Source of the DNA: Perkinsus chesapeaki
Lineage: Eukaryota > Perkinsozoa > Perkinsida > Perkinsidae
Direction of reading: 5' to 3'
Length of the DNA: 22,579 nucleotides
Assembly (NCBI GenBank): GCA_013115145.1
Contig: JAAPAO010000567.1
Location: 392-22,970 of the forward strand
Below are positions 1 through 10,300 of the stretch, piece after piece. A model generated the notes under the pieces. That model was not told the DNA's origin and made no database searches. It worked only from the letters and a program-made list of their open reading frames with translations. Positions within the stretch are counted from its first letter, which is position 1; the number at the start of each line of letters is the position of its first letter. The translations under genes and the position numbers were made by a program.

Positions 1-207
1 ACAAGACTGGACAACCCATAAGTACAAGACTGGACAATCCATAAGTACAAGACTGGACAATCCATAAGTACAAGACTGGACAATCCATAAGTACAAAACT
101 GGACAATCCATAAGTACGAGACTGGACAATCCATAAGTACAAGACTGGACAATCCATAAGTACAAGACTGGAGAATCCATAAGTACAAGACTAGACACTC
201 CTTATGT
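1..207. repeat. 23-bp minisatellite, nine tandem copies
   Basis: Nine head-to-tail copies of a 23-bp unit (consensus begins ACAAGACTGGACAATCC) run from the first base. The register is exact: units start at 1, 24, 47 and so on to 185. Units 2 to 4 and 7 are identical, units 1, 5, 6 and 8 differ by one base, and unit 9 (185-207) is degenerate. The array may continue beyond the window. It lies just 3' of the copy 1 peptidase gene, so it could be part of its 3' UTR. Single related motifs occur at the same place behind copies 2 and 3. Confidence 0.97.
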
Positions 208-256
208 TAACAGACGACAAAAATGGCTGAATCTTAGGGACCTAACCAAGTTGTTG

Positions 257-2833
257 CTAGTGCACCCACCAGAGGACAGAGATGGTCACCATAAGACCGA
301 CCTGCACAAAGGACCCGCGAGCAGAAAAGCTCGTATGCTTCTTGATGAGGTGATAGGCTGGGCAGTCGCCAGAGTCTCCGAACTGGGGATTCGCTTTTAA
401 ACTATCCCAGCTCTTAAACTCGATGATAGCCTCATGGATGCTGCTCCGCTCCGACAAATTGCGAGCCCACATATTCAAATGCTTGTGACCAGGAATCTTG
501 TAGAACTGGCGGGGCATTGAGTCTGGCCCTAGCTGACTGGCCAGCAGAATGTTCCAAGTGTATGATGCTGTAGCCGGGGTGGGGAAAGGCATAGGCTTGT
601 TCACCCACGACTCTCTGGTAATCTGAGACCACTCAGATCTGTCGAAGGTAGCCCAGTTAGCCAGATGACCCGCCATGTTGAGCGAAGGTAGAATATCGTC
701 ATAAGCGAGAACGTTACCTCCCCCGAAAGAGGCGACGTCCATAGGTTGATCAGCGAGGGAACCAAATGTGAAGGCAGTCGCTGCACCAGATAGTTGGAGA
801 ACTTGGGCGAATATAGAACATGCTGATCCACAATTACCATCCGTCACGAAAGAAACTTCAGACCAATACTCCCTATCGTAGCTCGGAGGGACAATTTTCG
901 GCATCCTTTTCATCACAAGTTGACATTCAGCATACATACATGGCGTCGAGTAGTTAGAAGGTGTACCCCAATGGCGCAGGTTAACATTCTGGTACTGCGT
1001 GAGAGGAGGGACGAACTGTTTACCAGTGGTTCGGTTGAATATTTCTTTATTATCGAAAAGGTACCAACCGTATTGTGGAGCAAGCTGTCGGCCTATCGAA
1101 GTCGATCTGTTCAGGAAAAGTCTTTCTTTCAGAAACTCCATGAAAGCAGTTGCCCTCCTAGTCGTCGAACTCTCGGAGAGTATCTTCTCTTCAATGCCTC
1201 GCAACCTCGGAAGCTCACGTGCCTCATCGAGCTGCACACCCAAGTATTGCTTACCATACCGTAACAAGTCATACAGCATCTCAAACCTTTCTTGGATGAA
1301 ACTCTTATTTCCACCGAGGAGAGGATTCTCATAAAAGAATTTCTCAATTGTTTGATTGTAGTTCACGCCGAAAGAAGAAACCCATGTTTGCCAGTTCTCT
1401 GTCATGTGCCTGACTACAGGAGTGCATATCTGCTCCTTGGAGCCGACCAAATACCACAATAAAGCATAAACCGATATACCATAGCCCCCGCCGTTGGAGG
1501 AGACATCGAAGAGCAGCCGAGTTACACCATGCTGACGTGCGTATTCTTGAACTCGAGGGAATCCCACGAAGAGTGCTGAAGCTCGGTCACTATTCAGCTC
1601 CTCGACTGGCTTGAAACTGGGGACGGATACGACAACCGCGTCACCGATGATAGAGTAACGGTAGCCGACACCTAGGACCCAGCCGTCTGCAGCAGCACTT
1701 TGGACTTTCAGTTCTCCGAGAGGATTATCGCTCGCACCATCTTGATGACTTGAATCATATATGGTTTTGACAAGTTTGGCATCTTCCTCATCCATTGGTG
1801 GCATGGATGCTCTCATGGCACTCCAGAGGGTTTCAAGCCGTTTCGGATACAACTTCACCTCGAACTCGAGTGCTTCATCGAAAGCCGGATTAGAATTGGT
1901 AATTATATTATAAGCCCGACTATTCACGATATCTCTTCCAGCTCTCTTGCTGTAGTCGGTGAGCCTTCCCAACCAATGAATAGTCTCAGTGGATCCATCG
2001 CTGAAGGTGATCTCAAGAGGTCCAGTTGGAGGAGGACTAATCGCTGCCGGACGGTCCACATAATCTTTAACAAAGAAACGAGTATTCAGTCTTTGCAACA
2101 TACCCTGCAATTCTCCAGCATCGGGCCCATCGTTAGAGACCATGTCCTGCATCCACTGGAGAACAGGTTTACCATCAATCTCCGTAACGATATCACCATC
2201 TTTATGGAGGATACGAGAATTATACACCACCTCGTAGAGCGAGGCATAGTTGACAAGTTCGAGTGTTATAACCTGCTTGTCGCCATCCATACGAGAGTTG
2301 AAGCGTATCGGCAGAACGTAGTAGAACGCCTGGAAAGGTGTGGTATACCTCGTATGAGCATCATTAAGACGATTGAACTCATGCAGTAGGCCAAAGTGGA
2401 AGGGAGCTGCCTGCATATCTTGATTGAGGATATTCAACTGCTCATCAGTTGATAGCGGATCCAGCACGACAGAGAACTGTCTTATCTGGGCATCAATAAG
2501 ACCTTTGAGGTCGACATCGAGCTCGTGAAGTTGAAACCCACAGGTGTTGCTTTCAATAGAATTGTTCAGACCATTGGCGATGTCGGTGAAGGCATATGAC
2601 TCCGACACACCATATTTCAAGTTGTGGAGTGTAAACAGGGCGTTGAACTTGGTAATAGTAAGGCTGTTGAGGCAGTCACTCAAGTCATCAGCTCTCCCCC
2701 ACAGGATATCATCTGATGCCCGCTCTTGCAGAATTGTACGGTCGCCAAAGCGGCTCAGACGCGCGCAAAGGTCGTCGTCAACCACCTGGGCTTGGCTGCC
2801 CGACAAGGCCAAAAGTAATAACCAGAAGTTCAT
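257..2833 (-). CDS. Secreted CPAF-like S41 family peptidase, copy 1
   Basis: Single open frame of 858 residues with no visible intron. Residues 1-15 form a signal peptide (MNFWLLLLALSGSQA) and the mature protein would start at QVVDDD. A helical N-terminal region leads to LNDAHTRY, with His160 in the place of the catalytic His of CPAF-type S41 peptidases. A PDZ-like stretch (about 208-232, KDGDIVTEIDGKPVLQWM) and a beta-rich segment follow. The S41 core shows FDVSSNGGG (442-450) and FVTDGNCGSACSIF (662-675), with Ser670 the likely nucleophile between two cysteines. The third catalytic acid is not certain. The last 17 or so residues are hydrophobic after SARGS, as in GPI-anchor signals. Several N-glycosylation sequons suit a secreted protein. 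I infer a surface or secreted serine peptidase of unknown substrate. The family call rests on motifs only, and an inactive homologue is possible. Confidence 0.85.
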   Translation of the reverse strand: MNFWLLLLALSGSQAQVVDDDLCARLSRFGDRTILQERASDDILWGRADDLSDCLNSLTITKFNALFTLHNLKYGVSESYAFTDIANGLNNSIESNTCGFQLHELDVDLKGLIDAQIRQFSVVLDPLSTDEQLNILNQDMQAAPFHFGLLHEFNRLNDAHTRYTTPFQAFYYVLPIRFNSRMDGDKQVITLELVNYASLYEVVYNSRILHKDGDIVTEIDGKPVLQWMQDMVSNDGPDAGELQGMLQRLNTRFFVKDYVDRPAAISPPPTGPLEITFSDGSTETIHWLGRLTDYSKRAGRDIVNSRAYNIITNSNPAFDEALEFEVKLYPKRLETLWSAMRASMPPMDEEDAKLVKTIYDSSHQDGASDNPLGELKVQSAAADGWVLGVGYRYSIIGDAVVVSVPSFKPVEELNSDRASALFVGFPRVQEYARQHGVTRLLFDVSSNGGGYGISVYALLWYLVGSKEQICTPVVRHMTENWQTWVSSFGVNYNQTIEKFFYENPLLGGNKSFIQERFEMLYDLLRYGKQYLGVQLDEARELPRLRGIEEKILSESSTTRRATAFMEFLKERLFLNRSTSIGRQLAPQYGWYLFDNKEIFNRTTGKQFVPPLTQYQNVNLRHWGTPSNYSTPCMYAECQLVMKRMPKIVPPSYDREYWSEVSFVTDGNCGSACSIFAQVLQLSGAATAFTFGSLADQPMDVASFGGGNVLAYDDILPSLNMAGHLANWATFDRSEWSQITRESWVNKPMPFPTPATASYTWNILLASQLGPDSMPRQFYKIPGHKHLNMWARNLSERSSIHEAIIEFKSWDSLKANPQFGDSGDCPAYHLIKKHTSFSARGSFVQVGLMVTISVLWWVH

Positions 2834-2900
2834 AGATAACCAGCGCTGAACAGTATCAAGATAATGGAACTGAGGCGTGCGTACGTGCGTGTAAAACCCA

Positions 2901-2925
2901 CGTAGAACACGCAGCGTGTTCTACG
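2901..2925. repeat. Perfect 11-bp hairpin upstream of copy 1
   Basis: CGTAGAACACG, the loop CAG, then CGTGTTCTACG form a perfect stem about 70 bp upstream of the copy 1 start codon. Flanking AAACCC and GGGTTT extend it with a two-base bulge. It could be a 5' UTR structure or a transcription-factor site. I did not find an equivalent hairpin upstream of the other two copies. Confidence 0.8.
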
Positions 2926-4445
2926 GGTTTCGCTATGAACCACGGGCATGATTCATGCAGCATGAACCCCTTATCATCTTACGGCAGACACCTGGGTGTT
3001 CTGCCTTGCCGAAAGCTTCAGTCCAGGAAGCGAGACCTCCGCGCGCTCCGGCGTACGAGGAGTCAGGGTGATGACACGCTCACGCAATACTCCCGAGAAG
3101 CCATCGATAGCACGCGCCACAGCGCATATTGCATTTGCACGCTGCAACACCCGAGCTTCCCGACTTGGATTGAATCCCTTAGGAGCTTACTTCATAGTGA
3201 TGAGTTTCCGAATGCACACCCAAACACTATGCACCATCCTCCACATCGTATGGCAATCGCTCTAAGTGTACGGATTTCGCTGAATCGCTGTTAACCCTAA
3301 TGTCTCCTCCTGGCAAGCCCGAGCGGAGAAGCACGATACTAGTGACAAAGTGGACTCTTCTGGTGCAGACTGGGATGCACGGGATCAGCATCGACTAGCA
3401 CCCTCAGTCGCAGCTACACTGATATTTTCTTCCGCTGGTCTTCGATTTGTGGTCCAGCTGGGATCGAACAAGCTTACCGTCACTTGAAACTGTGTTATCG
3501 CGTGCATTTTTGTATTTACTCCAGAAGCCGCTGCTCGGAGATGACTTGCCCCGATTCCCTTGCAGACTGCACTTAGGAGCTGCTTTTGTAATTTTCAGCG
3601 ATTCGTGCGTGACGCATATTATGCGTCGCCTATCTGTTAGCGAGTTCCTGCTTCAAGACTGGAGAATATGTCTGCCAGAATAGACTGGGCTAACCTGAGA
3701 GTTTTTGGAACCACACCCTTGTTACAGCCTTCTCTGAGTCTAGTATACTCCTTCCTTTGAGACCCTTGTTGTCGACCCAGAGCTGGCTACCGGAGTTTGC
3801 AACCTCCAACCAAGCCTGGTACGCTCAGCGTGCTGCTATCGCCCCTATAACCGAAGTGACGAGAGAAATGGGTTATCTATTCTTTATCTTTCAGATTAGA
3901 TTCCCAGCATGAAAAACTCGAGCCTTTAGCGGGTCGAAATTATCGACGGCATGTTGCCGAGTGAAGTAGTCCGGTTAATAGTTTTTCGGAGAAACTTTTT
4001 TTCCTGTATAAACTTTGTCCGCGTGTTGTGGGCAGGAAGAGGGTGAAACAAAGGTTCCTGAATCTTTTTTTAAGAATGACCATCTTAGAAATTCGGCCCA
4101 AAGACACTTCAGGGAATTTTTGCCGGAAGTTCTACCCAATAGATTTTCAGTCACCCTGTTGCGGTTCGAGTTAGCAGTCGTGCACGCCCTATCGAGAACC
4201 TATTTCCCCGCTGAGTACCCCCACCAGGTAGGGCCCCGATCTGCTGCAATAAATCGAGAAAAGTTGTGGAAGAAGTGCGAAGGGTCTATCTTGTCAAGTA
4301 GCTAGTTTGGTCAGCCTCACCCTTCCTATTCTCATACCGACCTTACAGACTCCGATTGAGAGTGAGGGTCTGCATAAACTGTCAACTCGTGAGGGATAAA
4401 CCCTGTGCACTAAGCCGAACTTGGACTTTAACGATCCGTTGAAGC

Positions 4446-4474
4446 TCACAAGTTCGTTAATAACGAACTTGTGA
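4446..4474. repeat. Perfect 29-nt palindrome
   Basis: Two 14-bp arms (TCACAAGTTCGTTA and its complement) flank a single central base. Half-arm variants (AAGTTGTGAGCCACAAGTTG) follow directly. It lies in the copy 1 to copy 2 spacer with no gene nearby. A regulatory site or an end of an old mobile element are both possible. Confidence 0.8.
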
Positions 4475-5652
4475 CTCAGAAGTTGTGAGCCACAAGTTGA
4501 CACAGGGGAGCTCATTCATTGATGGCTCTATCCGATCCGAATCCAGGACCGACACTATATTATGAGAAATTGTCGTTGATACTAATATGCAGACTAACTC
4601 CCCCCAATCTGGGGGCCCCGGATGTTTGATGTTACAGCAACTCCCTAGCTTGTCCCACTCAAGGTAACCTACCGGACCATATGATACAGCTTGATGTGTC
4701 ACCACTGCTATATTATCAGGCAGTCAGTCTCAGACTGACAGTCTAGTATAGTCTAGCTGCCTCAAATTCGTCAGCTAATAAGCCCGCTAAGAGTTAGGGG
4801 GCGCATTGCACCCACTTGGTCCGATGAACTCAGACCCTCAGAAACAGAACGTTGAAGTTGGGTAGTCTAAGAAAGATCCCCTCAGTATGCCATTGGAGGA
4901 ATGTTGTATATGTACACTCTACACTGTAGAGTCCCAGCGAATATGGGAAACTCTAACCCGCCGCCAAAACCTTTGTCCATCTGGATAACCTAGATGTGAA
5001 TTGGGCTTCTGATATGCTCAGCCTGCATCGCAGGCGAACATCACACGAATCGTGACCTGCGAGTCCGACTGCGCCATGGGAAGGTACCAAGTTGAAGCAA
5101 GAACATCGCTTCAAACGAGGTATGAAAGAAATACCGTCTCAATGCCGAGTTCCTACGGTATATTTAGTAAATATTATTTACAGCTTTTTTCAACCCACCC
5201 GAATCGGGCGGCCCGATAACAAGCCGTGCGTACAAGCCGAATCGGCTTAGCCGATTACGTGAACGAAGCCGCGCTAAGAGAAATCTCCGGAGCATAAGAC
5301 TCACACCGTGAGTGTGCTCTAATCTGCTGCCAATAGCTAACCATCCTTTCGATTCACCTTTATTTGTCCTTCCTTTTTTCATCGGGTTTTCACTACAAGT
5401 ATTGCTCGTAAAACCCATGCTGCTAAACATTATGCGAAAAGGTACCGTACGATGTGCATGCAAGACACCTCGTAGTAATGCTCGATAGCATTGAGTCAAT
5501 GTCGCTGGCGATCGCCTACGAGCAGGTTCTACTCGTAGGGCAGTTTCCGCCGAGGACTTCTCAGGTAACAGAAACCGGATTCTCGGCCGAAGGTGGTACA
5601 CCGCGACGGCGAGTGGAAAATTTTGCAGAACGCTTGGCAGGCTCAGTCTTTG

Positions 5653-5732
5653 TCCTAGCCCAATATAATGTGCCAACATTCCACTCGTCAACTCGACACA
5701 CAGTTATTATGAGAACCAAATAAAAGACTGCT
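5653..5732. repeat. Start of tandem unit (pairs with 10223-10300)
   Basis: About 75 bp beginning TAGCCCAATATAATGTGCC closely match 10223-10300, with a few substitutions. Each copy lies a few hundred bases beyond the 3' end of a peptidase gene (copy 2 and copy 3). This fits the edge of the unit that was duplicated in tandem. Confidence 0.8.
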
Positions 5733-5909
5733 AGCAGATCGTCTGTGACAGAGGACGATAAGAAAAGGGAGTCATCTAACCATACTGAAAAAAGTATCTC
5801 CTACCCAGATACGATAGGAAGCAAGGCTCGTACATTCCTAAACTGAGAGATAACATCAAAGAAATTCCCTCCGGAACACCTCTGTGACTCTCCGATTGAG
5901 GACAGCTAT

Positions 5910-5936
5910 GTACAAGACTGGACAATTCGTAAAGGG
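5910..5936. repeat. Single 23-bp motif 3' of copy 2
   Basis: TACAAGACTGGACAATTCG matches the minisatellite unit at 1-207 almost base for base and lies about 60 bp beyond the copy 2 stop codon. Copy 3 has a more diverged counterpart at about 10487-10516. It is the probable unexpanded ancestor of the array behind copy 1. Confidence 0.75.
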
Positions 5937-5995
5937 CGCAGCGATGCTAACCCGACAAAAAATAAATAAATCTTAGGGACTTAACAAAAGTTGTC

Positions 5996-8586
5996 TTAGC
6001 TCACCCACCACAGAATTAGGGCTACCACCATGGTAACTAAGTGCACAAGAGTCCCGCGAGCAGAGAAGCTCGCATGCTCCTTGGTAAGGCGATAGGCTGG
6101 GCAGTCGCCAAAGTCTCGGAACTGGGGATTCGCTTTCAAACTATCCCAGCTCTTAAACCCGACTATAGCCTCATGGATGCTGCTCCGCTCCGCCAAATTA
6201 CGAGCCCACATATTCAAATGCTTATGACCGGGGATCTTGTAGAACTGGCGGGGCATTGAGTCTGGCCCTAGCTGACTGGCCAGCAGAATGTTCGAAGTGT
6301 ATGATGCTGTAGCCGAGGTGGGGAATGGCATAGGCTTGTTCACCCACGACTCTCTGGTAATCTGAGACCACTCAGATCTTCCAAAGGTAGCCCAGTGACC
6401 CAGATGACCCGCCGTGTTGAGTAAAGGTGAAACTTCGTCATAAGCGAGAACGTTGCCTCCCCCGAAAGAGGCGACGTCCATAGGTTGATTAGCGAGGGAA
6501 CCAAATGTGAAGGCAGTCGCTGCGCCAGATAGTTGGAGAACTTGAGTGAATATAGAACATGCTGATCCACAATTACCATCCGTCACGAAAGAAACCTCAG
6601 ACCAATACTCCCTATCGTAGCTCGAAGGGACAATGTTCGGCATCATCTCCATTACAAATGCACATTCAGCAGGCATACCCGGCGTCGAGTAATTGGAAGG
6701 TGTACCCCAATGGCGCAGGTCAACATTTTGGTACTGTGAGAGAGGAGGGACGAATTGTCCACCAGTAGTTCGGTTGATTATACCTGTGTTATCGAAGAGA
6801 AACCAACCGTACTGTGGGGCAAGCTGTTGGCCGATCCCAGTCGACCTGTCCAGGAAAAGTCTCTCTTTCAAAAACTGCTTGAAAGCAGCTGCTCTTCTAG
6901 TCACCGACCTCATGGAAAGTATTCTATCTTCGATGTCATGCAACCTCGAAAGCTCACGTGCCTCATCGAATCGTATACCTATCTGCTGCTGACCATACCG
7001 TAACAAGTCATACAGCATCTCGAACCTTTCATGAATGAAGCCCTTGTCCCCACCGAGTAGAGGATTTTCACAGAAGAACTCATCGATCGTCTGATTGTAT
7101 TTCACGCCGAAAGAAGAAACCCATGTTTGCCAGGTCTGTGTCATGCGCCGGACTGTAAGCGGGCGTATTTGCTCTTTGGAGCCGACAAAATACCCCAATA
7201 ATGCAAAAACTGATAAACCATAGCCTTCTCTATTGGAAGAGACATCGAAGAGCAGCCGAGTTACACCTTCATGCTGACGTGCAAAGTCTTGGACGTCAGT
7301 AAACCCAGCATAGAGTAGCGATGGTAGGGATTGCCCAGTCGCAAACAAAGTTGGTGTGAAATGGAAGAGGACCACGACAACCGCGTTTCCGATAATAGAA
7401 TAACGGTAACCAGCGCCTAAGACCCAACCATCTACAGCAGCACTTCGAAGGTTGAAGTGTTCTTGGGAGTCGTCTCTTATACCAGCGTGAGGCCTCGAGT
7501 CATGCATGGCCTTGATAAGTTCGGCATCTTCCTTATCCATTGGTGGTATGGATGCTCTCATGGTATTCCAGAGAGTTTCAAGTCTCCTCGGATAAAACTT
7601 CACCTCGAACTTGAGTGCTTCATCGAACTTCGGATTACTACTCGCCAGTCTACTGAGAGCCGACGTACTCACGAGATCTCTTCCAACTATGTTGCTGTGG
7701 TCGGTGAGCCTGCCCAACCAATGGATGGTCTCAGTGGATCCGTCGCTGAAGGTGATCTCGAGAGGCCCAGTTGGTGGAAGATTCTCCAGCGGTAAACGAA
7801 CCAAATATGGGTTCACAAAAAAGCGAACGTTGAGCCTCTGTAGCATACCCTGCAACTCCCCACCGTCATCGTTGGAGACCATGTCTTGCATCCACTGGAG
7901 CACGGGTTTACCACCAAGCTCGGTCACGATATCACCATCTTTGTGGAGGATAGTGGAATTATACACCGGCTCATAGTATGAAGCATGGGCGACAAGTTCG
8001 AGTTTAATAACCTGGTTGCTGCCATCCATACGAGAGTTGAAGCGTATCGGTAACACATAGAAGAATGGATCAAAGGGTGCGATATACCTCGTATGAGCAT
8101 CATTGAGACGATTGAATTCACGCAGCAGGCCAAAGTGAAAGGGAGCTGCCTTCATATCTTCTTTAAGGACATTTAACTGCTCATCAATTGTCAGAGGATC
8201 CAGTATATCTGAGGACTCTTTTATCTGAGCATCAATAAAACCCTTAAGGTCGACGTCGAGGTCGTGAAGCTTGAAACCGCACGTGTTGTTCTGGATGGAG
8301 CGGTTCAGACCGCTAGCCATGTCGGTGAAGGCATACGATTCCGCTACGCCATATTTCAAGTTGTGGAGAGTAAACAGAGCACTTAACTTGCTCATAGTGA
8401 GGCTGTTGAGGCAATCGCTCAATTCATCAGCTCTCCTCCACAGAAAGTAGATCCCTGCGGCCTGTTGCACAACTGTACGCGGCGTACAGTACGCCCACCA
8501 GAGCGGTTTAAGCGTGCGCAGAGGTCATCGTCAGCCACCTGGGATTCGATGCCAAGAAAGTTTAAGATTAACAGCCACAAAGCCAT
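5996..8586 (-). CDS. CPAF-like S41 peptidase, copy 2, 5' frame broken
   Basis: Paralogue of copies 1 and 3. The start expected by comparison is the ATG at 8586 (MALWLLILNFLGIES signal peptide, then VADDDLCARLNR). A 14-nt insertion within about 8473-8492 moves the rest into another frame, which then runs open for some 824 codons from 8470 to 5996 with no ATG of its own at the front. The DAHTRY histidine and the TDGNCGSACSIF serine motif remain, but NGGG has become NREG, and a cysteine (KEQIC in the other copies) is an arginine. The C-terminal hydrophobic tail is kept. Either this is a young pseudogene, or the break is bridged: the 20 nt covering the insertion begin with GT and end with AG on the coding strand, and removing them would also restore frame. 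Such an intron would be much shorter than most others here. Confidence 0.75.
8473..8492 (-). other. Frameshifting palindromic insertion in copy 2
   Basis: The coding strand reads CGTACTGTACGCCGCGTACA where copies 1 and 3 have only CGTACA. The extra 14 nt are bounded by a repeated CGTAC, and CTGTACG CCG CGTACAG (8473-8489) is a perfect 7-bp inverted repeat. This resembles a transposon-excision footprint with a 5-bp target duplication. A GT..AG micro-intron of 20 nt is the alternative reading. Confidence 0.75.
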
Positions 8587-8645
8587 AGACCCCCAAATAT
8601 GCAGTTGCCAAGTAATACTGAGGGAACGGGGCCGACAAATGTGCA

Positions 8646-8661
8646 CGCATGCGTGCCCTGG
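8646..8661. promoter_or_regulatory. Conserved upstream element of copy 2
   Basis: CGCATGCGTGCCCTGG is identical at 13225-13240 upstream of copy 3. It lies 60 bp before the copy 2 start codon and 78 bp before that of copy 3, and contains the palindrome CGCATGCG. Most of the sequence around it has diverged more. I infer a promoter or 5' UTR element; its function is not shown. Confidence 0.5.
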
Positions 8662-9285
8662 AGCCGTCATAGTCTGACCTGGCTCAGTGTAAATCGTTCG
8701 CTGGAGGTGAGGCATTGATACTAGACTCCCGGATTCGTGCTTTTTAGAACCACTACGGTACTTGAAGAATCCCCTTGGGACATTTTTTCCGTTATGAATT
8801 ATAAAAGACACAAAACAGCTGTTACAAGTTCACCTTTTCAGCGGCAGAGCTAAGAAATGTCTACCCGCGTCACTTGCAATGTAAGTCTCGCATACCCTGG
8901 TCTAGCATCAAATTATTCCAAGCTACTCTCATCTGAAAGCTCAACCTTTGCATAGTATACTTCCCGCCTTAACATTTGCGAAGAAAGTTGATATTAGAAC
9001 GAAGGTAGGCTACCAGAACTCGCCACTTTCTGACAAGAGTGCTAGGCATTCTGTCTCCTCTACAACTGGCAAAATGAGGCAATAATACTGTATTGGGGCC
9101 TACTAGAGAACTTCTCGGCATGCTCAGATAGGTTGACGCGTCCAGTTAAGTGGTGGCGGTGGCTAGATTGGGTAGTCGCGCAAAGTCCTGTTGAGAGTCT
9201 GTTCTCTCGCAGAGTCCGGCCGTCACGGACTGCTCTGATTTGGGCAGGGGCGCCAACGTTGCTTACCGAGCTCAGAGTGCTTACC

Positions 9286-10179
9286 AGAAAACTTCACGCA
9301 AAAATACCCAGTGCGAGAGGATATCTTGTCACGCAGAGTGCTTATAGTGTGCTGGTGAATTAGTGGGCAAGGTTCTATTTTTGTAACGCTGATAGCAGCA
9401 CTAATCGGGCCATAGGGCTATGGTGTGTGGGAGACTTCGTACAACTTCCGCAATACTGAATGAAGAGAATCATTTGCATGAAGGTATTGATCATGTACTA
9501 CTTAGACTGGGATATCAGTTTGATAAATTATTTATTTGCAAGTTGTTACGGTGACTGTCTGAAAAGTGCTGATTGTCTGTCGGAGACTAGGATAATATGT
9601 GAGGCTCGCATTGTGAGCCGTTAGGTGTTTGAGTATTCCGGTGTCACTTAGGGCTCCTTGAAGCTAAGCTCGTCGAGAGTTATATAATATGCGGACTTCT
9701 CAGGGGAACATTGACTTGGCTTCGCAACGGACTTGTGGACTCATGTACTCGTGAGTTCGGCGATTCAATTGGTATTCAGTGCCGAGGAGATACTTCAACA
9801 CAAAATGTGACTCATGGAAAAAGTCGTCTGAGAAACTGAGAGGAATGATATACAGGGAGGAACAGTCTCAAGAAAAGCGCAAACCCCTGGTGTTTCAACA
9901 TCTGGTGTTGTTCTCCCAAAAGCTGAAGCCGATCACCGACTGGACACCCAGCACGAAGGTCCGATAAAGAGAGGGGCGTCCGTAGGCGGAGTTGCCCCAA
10001 TAAAATCGAGTACAGTGTCAATAGCTAACTCATATATCAGCATTGCTCATAACCAACACCCAACTCCGACACTTATCATGCAATCCATCACTGAAGATGG
10101 TTATGTGTTCAAATGCATGGAGAGCAAGCTGCGGCCTAACTTCGAGCTTTCTCGGTTATCCTCTTTAGTCTCCTCCGCA
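9286..10179. repeat. Duplicated spacer block A (pairs with 14381-15386)
   Basis: About 0.9 kb, starting AGAAAACTTCACGCAAAAATACCC, is repeated upstream of copy 3 in the same orientation with high identity. It lies at the same place relative to its gene, 5' of copy 2. The two blocks differ by substitutions and small insertions. It is best explained as part of the tandem duplication that created the gene pair. Confidence 0.92.
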
Positions 10180-10222
10180 GTGCGTCACCCGGCGACTTAA
10201 ACCACTTGTCTCTTCTCAGTTA

Positions 10223-10300
10223 TACTAGCCCAATATTATGTGCCGACATTCCACTCATCTACTCAACACACAGTTCTTATGACAATCAGATAAGAGACTG
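10223..10300. repeat. Start of tandem unit carrying copy 3
   Basis: Matches 5653-5732 closely and directly follows the end of spacer block A. It marks the junction between the copy 2 unit and the copy 3 unit. Confidence 0.8.

Larger units (their letters stand above)
2834..5995. other. Spacer between copies 1 and 2, no gene identified
   Basis: About 3.1 kb comprising the 5' side of copy 1 and the 3' side of copy 2. It holds a hairpin near copy 1 (2901-2925), a perfect palindrome (4446-4474), and smaller inverted repeats near 4723-4739 and 4917-4933. Open frames on both strands (for example 2935-3294 plus and 5164-5691 minus) have no recognisable motif and overlap each other, so I do not call them genes. 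From about 5653 the sequence resembles that from 10223, which marks the start of the tandem unit carrying copy 2. The end, about 5905-5995, resembles the 3' flanks of the other copies. Confidence 0.6.

Noticed and set aside
1-207. CRISPR array
   Set aside because: Units are contiguous with no spacers, and the sequence is eukaryotic.
920-1334. Plus-strand ORFs within copy 1 and equivalents in copies 2 and 3
   Set aside because: They are antisense shadows that recur only because the peptidase coding strand is conserved.
2935-3294. 119-codon plus-strand ORF
   Set aside because: Three frames are open in this GC-rich stretch. The translation is rich in Arg, Ser and His with no domain features.
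5164-5691. 175-codon minus-strand frame and an 89-codon plus-strand frame over the same DNA
   Set aside because: Antisense to each other, no motif, no ATG at the front of the long one, and basic low-information composition.
9779-10200. Small plus-strand ORFs in spacer block A and their counterparts in A'
   Set aside because: Differences between the two blocks change amino acids freely and alter the reading frames, so selection for coding is not evident.
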